Source of the DNA: Isoetes taiwanensis
Taxonomy: Eukaryota; Streptophyta; Lycopodiopsida; Isoetales; Isoetaceae
Direction of reading: 5' to 3'
NCBI GenBank assembly: GCA_021234155.1
Contig: JAJEKV010000031.1
Coordinates: 13,325,748 to 13,389,747, forward strand
Length of the DNA stretch: 64,000 bases
Shown: in pieces, positions 47,640-57,492 of the stretch
Layout: every line of letters starts with the position of its first letter
Numbering within the stretch: position 1 is the first letter of the stretch
Program-made: the position numbers and the translations under genes
The notes under the pieces: model-generated
The model's input: only the letters and a program-made list of their open reading frames with translations
Told to the model about the DNA's origin: nothing
Databases searched by the model: none

Positions 47640-48119
47640 CTTATTATAAATGGTGACTGCTTTTCTTACCATCGCTTATGGTGCATTCACCTTTTGACCA
47701 CAATGTGTCTGGCATCAATCGTTGATAACCACCTTCCGCCCAGCGTAAGATCATAAATGTCCGCTTTTTTCATTCATACCTTCAAATGCAACCACAACAA
47801 AGTTAGCTGCCACAATAATTCCCTCAATGTCTATTGGTACCTTGCTCACAATTCCTATGGGATTAATTCTTGAGTTAGAGAAAGACTTTAGCACCATAGG
47901 CTTTTTGTCAACCTCCAAACCACATTGCTTCATAACATGATGTGGCATGACATTCAAAGGTGATCCTCCATCCAATAATACCTTAGATAAAACCTTCCTC
48001 CCAATGTTGGCTGCACATGTGAAAGCACCTGGATCATGTTCATCTTGTACCAACATTTGTTCTTCAATGTGATTGGTGAATGCAATTTGTTCTTCCCGCG
48101 GAGGAGGCAGACTGCTCAT
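47640..48119 (-). pseudogene. Protease of the nested element
   Basis: A 122-codon open frame with DPGAFTCAANIG and VLLDGGSPLNVMPHHVM, then VPIDIEGIIVAANFVVVAFE, typical of plant Gypsy aspartic proteases with a DGGS active site. The LGGRWL-like C-terminal strand follows after a frameshift near 47750. Confidence 0.8.
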
Positions 48120-48189
48120 CTTGAGACAAGGTCAGCATTTTTTTTCTCAGAGGTAGGAGCTATTCTCAACAAAGTGTTAGCAAATCCAC

Positions 48190-49570
48190 ACTAACTTTTC
48201 GAATTTCTCAATAACAACTCAAAGTCATCATGATCTTTGTCTTTCTTTTGATATTTCGCATAAGGTGAAGGAGGTACCAACCGCTTACCTTCATAAGGTG
48301 TTGTTTGTTCTCATTTGATTTGTCCTCCCAAGTGTTAGCTTTTGTATCTTCTCGAATTGTATCTTTCTCCTTCATTCCCCTTGTATGCACAACCATGATT
48401 CCTTCTTGCTCTTCGAATTCCTGCACAAACCTGATAGGGTAAGTGGTTTCAGATAGATATTTGACAGTTGCAGAGGTCTCTGCAGCTTTGGCTTTTTCTT
48501 GTCTTGCAAAATACTCCTTAACACTGCATCTATCTTCATAGTGACCCGAGGCTTTGCAAAAAGCACAAACAGGCATTCTTTTTCCATAGTGACCTCTCTT
48601 GTTGCACTTGAGGCGCATTTCTGCACTCAACAAACATCGAAGAGTGAGTATCTCTCATGCAATGTACACATGGAGGATAGGTTCTCCTTTCGTGTCCGAT
48701 GCTTTCAGTTCTTGAAGTTGCTTGGTGACTTCAAGAAGGGCCTCGTAAACTTTGTCAATATCCGCTTTAGCAAAGAGTAGGTGATTATCTTGTTCTTCGC
48801 CATCTTTAAGTTTTTCTTGTCCTTTCAAGACAAAGATATACCGGGTATAGCATCGTGACCCATACATTCCTCGCCATAGTCCGGAAAAAAAGGATCAGTA
48901 GACATATGGAAGTCATCAGGAAGATAGGACAATGCATCAGCAATATCAATGGCTTTGTTAAATGCTTTGTGAATGGTGGCAAATCCTTCTTGCTTGTAAA
49001 TTCTAAACATTTTTCTATAAAGCCTTGGTCTTGAAGATAATCCCTTTATGAAAGAGGCTACAACATGTAGGGTTTGATAAGGGACTTGATTGGTTTGGCA
49101 TCTAGTAAGATAGGCATGAAATCTCTACATATTGACGCATGGTCTCACCATTTCGATGTGGAAGGATTGCAGTTCAAAGAAAAGGTCTTGAGGATCATAA
49201 ACTTTGCCAAATCTAATCGAAACTTCTTAACAATTTCATCCCAAGTGTTGGCACCATTGCTCAAGGCAAACTCGAGCCAAAATCTTACTTCATCATCTTT
49301 GAAGCATTTTCGAACTCGCAAACTTAGATCCCTTCTTGTGCCCATACTCTTGATAGTACTCTTCAAAATTTCTAAATTTGTTAGCATTCATGCTAGCATC
49401 ATAAAACAGGAATAGGAGTAGGAAGATTGAGTTCAAAATATTGTGCCGGTATACCCGTGTTGAGATTTTACAAGAATTCCTTGAGTTGCAACATGTGTTT
49501 CAATATTGTCTTGTGCCTCAAAGATGATCGAAGTCTCAAAGATTTCGCCTAGGAGCCATAGTTCCCAAGA
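48190..49570 (-). pseudogene. Gag of the nested element
   Basis: Starts MAPRRN at about 49563 (minus). Then come DDEVRFWLEFALSNGANTWD (gag core), YKQEGFATIHKAFNKAIDIA, a Glu/Lys-rich helix and two CCHC knuckles in a row. The first is damaged at its first Cys; the second reads CAFCKASGHYEDRC. Frameshifts occur near 49140-49010, 48825 and 48640. Parallel in layout to the outer Gag. Confidence 0.8.
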
Positions 49571-49580
49571 ACCAGTGTTG

Positions 49581-49601
49581 GATCTCGGTAGGAGCCTTCC
49601 A
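49581..49601 (-). other. Primer-binding site of the nested element
   Basis: On the minus strand TGGAAGGCTCCTACCGAGAT starts three bases after the 5' LTR. It matches the outer site except around GGTCC/GGCTCC, so it is probably the same tRNA-Gln site with a local change. Confidence 0.5.
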
Positions 49602-49604
49602 AGA

Positions 49605-52245
49605 TGTTGAGGGTATTCCCGGCAAACCCTCAACTAGAATGGTGTAGGACCTCCGTGTTGCTTTGTGCAACCACTGCGGCCTTAAAATATGAGATTGGTC
49701 TTCAAAATTTCCCTGCTGGCACCGACTTCCCAAAAGATGTAAAAACACAGCCTATGCTTAATGCTTTACCACAGCCATGATAAATGCTCAATTTCTGTTT
49801 AAAACAAGGATGAAAATGATGCTTAAAGATGCCGATGATGAATGCACAATTTTTTCAAGGTCGAAATGAGATACTCACTCAATATTGACTCTCTCGACGC
49901 GGGTCAATTTTTGGTCAATGTTCCAACAAAGGAGCTGAAGTTTACGTGATGATTATGCAGAGTCTTTTGGGTTGGGAACACTTGGGATCAATCAAAGTAC
50001 TCTGCAGTGATAAGTGCGCATAATTTTTTCAAGGAAGATCACAATAATTTTGAGCTAGGATGATAAAAATGCCCCGACAGATCAGACTTTTAGTATCGTG
50101 ACTAAATTATTTGATCTTTTTTTTTTGATAATATCAATGCAAGAGTTGTGCAAGAAATGAAGACCCGATATGTAGAAAGATGGTAAAAGTTAATATTTAA
50201 GTAAGCACTAGTAGCACTTCGAAATTCCTTTTGACTTTTCACTTTAGAACACACAGAAATGCAACTCACAAGCTAAACTTAGGACTTTTATGCTTTTTTT
50301 CTCTTCTGAATAACAATGCAACTTTTCTAACATGAATCTTGAATGTTTAGCTTATCTCAGATGACAATTTTGTAAGATTAAAGACAATTTTTGATGATTT
50401 ATGCAAGATCTTAACACATGAACATGAAATTATAGTGGGATAAGTTTTACCAAAGTCAGATTTTCATTCACTTGATTCTCATGAAGGTAGTTTCACATGA
50501 TTCAAAACGCTCACAGATCGCGAGCATAGTATGCTTCCGTAATCGGACAATATTTGATCAGCTTTACTGCTCAATCGGGAGAAAGTAGCAGCAAGGAAGG
50601 TCAAATTTGCAAGCAGAAGATCGCCCTGACATGTATTTCGCCGATTGATCTCCAAATTTATGACAAGCCCTTGAATTTTCAAATTCCGGTTAGCCCCTTT
50701 TTGAAAACGCTCTGTTCTTTTCATTCTTGCCAAATTTGACTGAATTATCTGTCATTTAGCTTCGGTATGGGTTTCTTGAGGCCACATAAGTCAAATAGGA
50801 GTGGAACGGCAATGATTATGTGTTGAAAAGCTGCTAAAAATCTGGTTCTTGGCCTGCAAGATTTTAGGGTTCTTGATTTTTAACTGCACAAATATCCCAC
50901 AGGCCGGAATGCAAAAAATAGGCCAAGGCATAAATAGAGTTCTGAGGCCACGTTTGATCGATTGCGTGGTTCCTCCCACGCCGTGTTCGCAGAGTTTCCA
51001 CCGCACGCCTCGGGGACGCCACTTGGCAGAGGATGATAGGGTAGATAGATGGGGGGTAGATGTAGGTAGGTTTTACCATTTTTTAAATGGGGCACATTTC
51101 CCAAGAAGGCCATTTAGAGGGTCAAAATGAACTCTTTTTTCAATTTTTTTGTGCCACCGGCATGTTTTGATGAGAGCTTTCAGTGATATCAACACAATCC
51201 GTAATGAAGCATTTTGAATTTTGGCCAAAAGCGGGGCAAGGGGGTGACATGGAATGTTTTTTTTGGTGATGTGGCAATATGAGGGCTGATGTGGTTTGCT
51301 TGCTTGGCAACAACTTTTTCCCCTAGTCAAAATGTCTTTTGGTGAAGTGTAAATGAAGTAAAGGTGATGTGGATGACACGCGGTGATGTGAGTGATGAAA
51401 TGGCACATGAGGATGATGATGTGTGTGCCTTTAGCTCTTGCCAACTTGGCATGATGATAACTAGGGAATCTTCCTTTTTGCATAAGTGAGCAAATTTCTT
51501 TTGAACATAGGATTCTTGAAGCAAGTTCATTAAAATCCCCTGGTGCTCAAAGTGTGTATGACTGGTGTGGAGCGAGTGAAGACAAAATGGTGAAGATAAT
51601 GATCTGGATATTCCTTGCTTTTGCCAATTCAGCATGGTGACCATTAGGGGGTTTCTTTTTGCACCAATGGTCAACTTTTGTCTTGTACATAGGATTTTTT
51701 GATGAGTGCTCATGGAAATGCCCTAGTGTTCAAACTTGTTTATCATGTGAACTTTGTGAATGAAGTATGGTGGGATGGAGTGTGTGTGCAACACATGACT
51801 AGGAGAAATAGGTATTGTCAATGTCAAGGCATGAGGTAATGAAGTATGGATCAAAGCAAGTAGGCACAATGAGATGTGAGTGTAGCTAGAAGTATAGGAT
51901 TGCAATGGTGGTACAAGAATATGGGGATTGAGAAAATGGCTAGGCAATTCTTCTAGATCCTCAAGAATATCAAACTTATAAGCTCAAATGTAGTGAAACC
52001 CATACCATGTAGTGAATTTGCAGATCTTCAATGGGGTCCTTGTGATGCTTTGATAGAAACCAAATCACCTCCTTCATGATCCTTAAGTGAATGTCCTTCT
52101 TTGGTTCTTGAAGTCTTGTTTTTTGTAGCTTGATGGAGTCCTCAAGTTGCCTTGAAAGTTGTAAGTCTTCAAATGTCCTTGTGTACTTGTTGAATCGCAT
52201 GTTGAATGTGCTGATGGTTCTTCTATGCTGCCATGGGTGGCAGCA
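49605..52245 (-). repeat. 5' LTR of the nested element
   Basis: 2641 bp, minus orientation, hairpin start at 52245 (TGCTGCC...GGCAGCA), end CCCTCAACA at 49605. It ends exactly at the GTGTG duplication. Confidence 0.93.
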
Positions 52246-52250
52246 GTGTG

Positions 52251-53145
52251 CAATTTCTGCAAGGAAATAGGTCATCTTGAAGACAAATGTTTTGTCAAGG
52301 AATACTTTGACAAGCAGGACAAAGGCAAGAAATTGGAAGGGACATCTGCCATTAGGTTTGTAGAGGAATATGAGGAGCAGGAAGAGATCATGGTGGTACA
52401 AACAAGAAAAATGTTGGAAAATGGGACACCTGCAGATAAAGGTATGAGCAAGAACATTCCTGTCAACAAAGAAGTTCAGGTAATAGCTCCACCTCCTTTT
52501 GAGAAGTTTAATAAGAAGGACAAAGAGTTAGATGAGCTAGATATGATCCTGAAAAGCTCTAAAGTAAGCATAGATCTCCTCACACTTCTCAGAATTGCAC
52601 CTAGCTATAGAGAGAAAATATTGAAGTGTAATGATGTTGAACAAATTTCATTTACTGATGTGCATGAGACAGAGAAGGTTGTATTAACTCAAGAAGAAAA
52701 GGATCCAGGTGCCTTCACTTGCTCAGCTAGTTTAGGCAACTTGCATTTATCTAGGGTCTTGCTAGATGGAGGTTCCCCACTGAATGTCATGCCTCAGCAT
52801 GTAATGAAGAAATGTGGTCTTGCTGTCACTCAACCATCACCTGTCATATTGAGGTCATTCTCCAATGCTAAAATAAAACCTGTAGGACTAGTGACAAAGG
52901 TACCAATAGAAATTGAAGGTATAATTGTTCAGGCAAGTTTCATAGTTGTGGCTTTTGAAGATAACTGTGATGTGACTGACATATATGACTTGTTGTTGGG
53001 AAGGAGATGGTTGTCTACTGTAGATGCTAGACCTGTCTGGTCCAAAGGGCAGTGTACTATTTCAAATGGAGCAAGAACTGTAACTCTATACAACAAAACA
53101 GTGATGCTAACTGCACAACTTTATAGAACAAGACATGTTGATTGA
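52251..53145 (+). pseudogene. Outer element: end of Gag and protease
   Basis: Gag resumes directly behind the nested insertion with the second zinc knuckle, CNFCKEIGHLEDKC. A Glu-rich linker follows, then the protease: DPGAFTCSASLG, VLLDGGSPLNVMPQHVM (DGGS active site, about 52755-52800), VPIEIEGIIVQASFIVVAFE and LLLGRRWLSTVDARPVW. The frame is open for about 300 codons to a TGA at 53145. The only fault is the interrupting element, so this part was intact when it was split. Confidence 0.88.
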
Positions 53146-53177
53146 AGATGAGCGGGTGTGTTAAAATGCCATTTTAA

Positions 53178-53640
53178 ATGCGCAAACCAATAGAAATCAT
53201 ACCCACCTGTTTAGATGACCTTGGCATGGAAGCAAAACTCAATAAAGGTGTGTTGTGGTTTGATGGTGGAATCTCAATCAAATTGAATATAGCATCTTCG
53301 CAAATTGCCATCGTAAACTCGCCAATAAACTCTTATCCAAAGTTGGTAGAGTGCATGAAGGATCACTTCAAATATGGCTGAATATAAGGCGCTTTGTAGC
53401 TGGCTTAGAAGAATCTTTGGCTTTAGGTTTGACTAACATATCTATCTTTGGTGACTCTCAACCGATATGCATTGTGTAACTGGAGAATATCAGACCAAAA
53501 ACCAGGACATGTCAGAACTCAAAGAAAGGGTACTGCAATTGCTAAGCAAGTTCAAGGCTTGGGAGATCAAACATATACCTAGGGAGGAGAATTGTGAAGC
53601 AGATGCACTTTGAGTAACCGTGCTCCTTGACTATTTGGTC
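53178..53640 (+). pseudogene. Extra RNase H between protease and RT, outer element
   Basis: VLWFDGGISIKLNIASSQIA (first Asp at about 53259-53270), NMAEYKAL (Glu, about 53380), NISIFGDSQPICI (Asp, about 53450) and WEIKHIPREENCEADAL (His/Asp, about 53565-53610) make a full set of RNase HI catalytic residues in the RVT_3 arrangement. Three small frameshifts (about 53375, 53395 and 53480) break it. It would remove the RNA strand during cDNA synthesis in place of the degenerate domain behind RT. Confidence 0.82.
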
Positions 53641-53789
53641 GAGGGAGCTATAAATGAAGATGAGTTGAACAAGGAAGATGCAACACAACTTTATCCTATT
53701 ACGGTGATAGATGCACAAAGAAGAAAAAAGAGGTAAAAGAGTTAACCATCAACAAAAAATGGGCAGGTAAGAACACTTTTCCTTGGAGA

Positions 53790-55260
53790 TCTATTTGATA
53801 GTAAAGATGAGGCCTCTTTAAAAAATTTCTTTGAGAGCTGGAAGGATGTATTTGCCTGGGATTATACAGAATTAGTGGGAGTGAGGACTGATATCTGTGA
53901 GTTTGAAATAAAGATAAAAGAAGATGCTAAACCTGTAATGCAAAAACTCGGAAGAATAAATGCATCCTTTGCTTACCCGATCGAGAAGAGAAGAATTATT
54001 GAAGATGAAGGAAGCTGAGGTTATCAAAGAGATAACAAATCCTGACTGGTTGTCTTGCATTGTTCCAATAGAAAAGAAAAATAAGAGCATTAGGATTTGT
54101 ATAGATTACAGGGATCTAAACAAGGCCACTATTAAAGATTGTTATCCATTACCATTTCTAGAAGAAGTGTTACATGCAACTGCAGGGAAAGAAATATATT
54201 CCTTTTTGGATGGATTTTCAGGTTTCAATCAAATCAAGATAAAAGAGGCAGATCAAGCTAAGACCTCTTTCATAACTCCTTGGGGTACTTTTGCCATGAT
54301 GAAAATGCCTTTTGGCTTGATGAATGCATCTGCTACCTTTCAAAGAGCAATGGATAAAATATTCCAAAGCATGCCAATGTCAAATTTTAGAGTTTTCTTG
54401 GATGATTTATGCCTAGGATCTTCTCTGACTAAGCATATGGAGTTGCTAACAATGACAATGGAATTGTGCAGGAAGGGTGGAGTGTGCTTGAATCCAAAAA
54501 AGTGTGTATTTCTCTGTTCTAAAGGTGAATTGTTAGGTCATGAGGTATCTACTCAAGGGATCAAAGTGTCTGAAGGAAAGATGGAGGCCTTGAAGAAATT
54601 AGCTCCACCTAAAACCTTAAAGCAGGTGAAAAGTTTCATGGGCTTGACAAGTTTTTTGAGAATGTATGTGCCTAACATTTCACACATCATAAGTCCTTTG
54701 GCAGCTCTGACACGTGTTGGCAAGTATAACAAGAATGAGAGCAAATTTATTGCAATAGAATGGACAGATGAATGTCAAGCTGCATTTGACCTGTTGATAA
54801 CCTCCATATGCCAATCAGAGATTCTTAAACCACCAGACCTTGCTCAACCATTCCAGGCATATATCAGTGTCACTAGCAAAGCTGTAGGCATAGCACTCAT
54901 GCACAAACATGGGATAATATCTTTTGCCAGCAAAATTTGGTCTGATGCTGAAAATAGGTACCCAAGAATGGAAAAAAGTGCAGCAGGAATAATGTTTTTC
55001 CTACAAAGGCTTGGTCATATAGTTCAGCACAATGAGGTAAAAGTAATGATGCATCAAAATCCTATTCCCATGCTGTTCCAGAAAACTCAGAGTAAGGCTA
55101 AGTTATGTAGATGGGCCTGTAAGATACAGGATTACAATCTAAAAGTTAGAACTGTCAAAACAATCAAGAGTCCTAGTGATTATTTGACCAATAAGGTGTT
55201 TGAGTTTGAAGATTTTAATGGTTTAAGTACTGATGAAGTGTGTGAAATGCTACTAACCTT
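53790..55260 (+). pseudogene. Outer element: RT and tether-like RNase H
   Basis: FESWKDVFAWDYTELVGV starts the RT region; a frameshift follows near 53965. The long frame (53960-55357) has LSCIVPIEKKNKSIRICIDY, SFLDGFSGFNQI (first Asp), TPWGTFAMMKMPFGLMNAS and VFLDDLCLGS (FLDD box, about 54394). The RNase H fold behind it reads AYISVTSKAVGIALM and VMMHQNPIPMLF. The usual TDAS and TDH aspartates are thus replaced, while the helix Glu (PRMEKSAAGIMFF) remains. Same pattern as in the nested copy. Confidence 0.87.
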
Positions 55261-56480
55261 GTGCTATCCAGTAAGATGCAAGAAGACTGGCAGGATGAAA
55301 TCATCAAGTTTCTCAAACATGAAGAGGTACCACAAAACTTCACAAGCAGTCAGTTGAGAAGATTCAAAGAAAGAGCAAAAACATACAGAATGATTGGAGA
55401 TGTGCTATGTAAAATTGATCAATCTGGTGTTTTATTAAGGTGTGTTGACAAAGTCGGTTTCGAAGTTGATCTTTTGGAGGCTTGTCATGAAGGAATTTGT
55501 GGAGGCCACTATGCAGCTGACACAACTGCAAAGAAAATACTCAGGTCTGGATACTATTGGCCTAGCTTGTTTAAAGATTGTTATGAGACCATCAGGAGAT
55601 GCCATAAATGCCAGATACATGGAAGAAGAATTCTTCAGCCTGCTGCTTTGACTAGCATCACGTCTCCAGGTCCATTCCAAACTTGGGGACTAGACTTCAT
55701 AGGACCTATAAATCCAAATTCTCCCTCTCAGCATGAATACATACTAGTGGCAACAGATTTCTTTACCAAGTGGGCAGAGGCTGTCCCATTGAGACAAGCA
55801 AATGCTCTAACAACTGCTAGGTTCCTACATGAAAACATATGCACTAGGTTTGGCATCCCTCTGAAAATAGTTTCTGACAGAGGCACTCAGTTCATGAATG
55901 ATGTGATCAGCAACCTGCTAAAGACCTTGAGAGTAAAGCATGTGAAAAGCTCAGCATACTACCCTCAAGGCAATGGCCAGGCTGAGTCTACCAACAAGGT
56001 GCTAAAAGCTATTCTCAAGAAAACAATAGAGGTGCATAAAAAAGATTGGCACCTTAAATTGCATGATCCACTTTGGGCATATAGAACCACAATTAAAAGT
56101 GCTACTAACCATACACCTTTTGCTCTTGTCTATGGTGTTGAGGCTGTTGTTCCAGTGGAATTGGAGTTGCCCTCATTAAGGTTAGCTCGCAGATAGAGGA
56201 AGCATACAGGGAAAGGTTTGATAGGTTGCTCCATCTAGAAGAAGAGAGGTTTGAAGCAGAGAATACCATGTTGCTTAAGAAAGCAAAGGATGCAGCAGCA
56301 TTCAAGGCCATTCACAAATTGCAAGGAAGTTTCAAAGAGGGAGAGCTAGTTCTCAAATGGGACAAGGCAAGGGAAAACACAGCAGGTAAATTTGACTGCT
56401 TGTGGGAAGGGCCATACAAAATCTGTGGACAAGCAGGTACAAATTCTTACTTCCTAGAAGATATCACAACAAAGTCGTGA
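55261..56480 (+). pseudogene. Outer element: integrase
   Basis: ACHEGICGGHYAADTTAKK and RRCHKCQIHG give the HHCC zinc site. The core has WGLDFIGPINP (about 55688), KIVSDRGTQFMND (about 55865) and GQAESTNKVLK (about 55980), so D-D-E is complete. The C-terminal part (56226-56480) has WEGPYKICGQAG (GPY-like). The reading frame moves from the RT frame near 55260 and again near 56195; otherwise the domain is whole. Confidence 0.88.
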
Positions 56481-56680
56481 CTCATGAACCCTATAAACAT
56501 ATTGCATCTGAAAAGGTATTGGCAACAACATATTTGTATGAGTTTGTTTGAATAGAATAGTCATTGGATAGTTAGCCATTTGAGTTATTAGAGACACTAG
56601 CTTTAAAATTAATAGGCATGTTCCTTAAAGATGTGGATGCTTGTGCTCTTTTAGTGTTATTTTGTAATTGCTTTCATAAG

Positions 56681-56718
<38 letters not shown>

Positions 56719-57492
56719 AAAAAAGGGGAAAACAGGTTTAACTTTAATATCTTGTGTGTATTATGATGTTGCAGGTTGAGTTCACAGTCATGAAAGCATA
56801 GGAGGAGTTGTTTTCTAACATATATAGAACTTGTCATGACAGATTCATCAGTCTGAATAATCTCCACCTGAGCAAACAGTTGCCCTCCAATTCATATCAG
56901 CCAGAATTCTTCACTGATGCAGGATCCCAAACAGCTAAATATTACCACAATTAGCTGGGAGGACGGGGTACTAACATCATATTTTTCCACACCTGCAGGT
57001 TCACTTGATACATTCCATTCATGTTCATCTGCCTTTGGTCCATTCTCATTCAGCCCTTGCTTCCCAAATCTTTTTTCAAAAGAGAGAACTCGGCCTGCTA
57101 CCTTCCATCAGCCTTCCATAAAGGTAGCTCAAGTTTTAGAAAAAGTCAAAAAACACCCCCAACTCAAATCACTGTTCCTGCTCCACACATCTTTCAAAAG
57201 AAGTCAAGCAAGTCAAGTCAGGTCATGAGTCAACTCACTCTCAGAGTCAAGTCACTGTTCCAACTCCATATGAACATCCTTCTGAAGACATCCATTCAAA
57301 CATCACTCGCATCATTATGTCCATCTTTTCAGACTTTTCCCAACATCATTTCCATTTTTTTTCTCTTTTTATCACCCTTGCTACCCATATTCTCAGAATT
57401 TCCATTCTCTTGCACTACCATCACCATTCTTCTGTCATATTTTGCTCATAAGGCTGAGGGGACCAGCCATTCCTTTTCCTTGTTTAGCATGA
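56481..57492 (+). other. 3' interior of the outer element
   Basis: Starts with the tail of the integrase frame (LHLKRYWQQ), then non-coding sequence with an A-rich tract (about 56684-56716). The last bases before the LTR are CCTTGTTTAGCATGA, not purine-rich. GGCTGAGGGGACCA lies about 30-40 bp upstream. A 182-codon open frame here (57021-57569) runs into the LTR and has no recognisable domain. Confidence 0.6.

Larger units (their letters stand above)
40733..52245 (-). mobile_element. Nested sibling Gypsy-type element (minus strand)
   Basis: 11,513 bp inserted in the outer gag zinc-knuckle and flanked by GTGTG (40728-40732 and 52246-52250). Both LTRs are 2641 bp. On the minus strand the order is 5' LTR, primer site, gag, protease, extra RNase H, RT, RNase H remnant, integrase, hairpin-rich 3' interior, 3' LTR. 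It shares domain order, protein sequence and LTR-end hairpin with the outer element but is clearly a different subfamily. It must be younger than the outer insertion. Confidence 0.94.

Noticed and set aside
56684-56716. Poly(A) tract as the tail of an inserted LINE or SINE
   Set aside because: It lies in the non-coding 3' interior of the outer element; no target duplication or LINE/SINE body is next to it.
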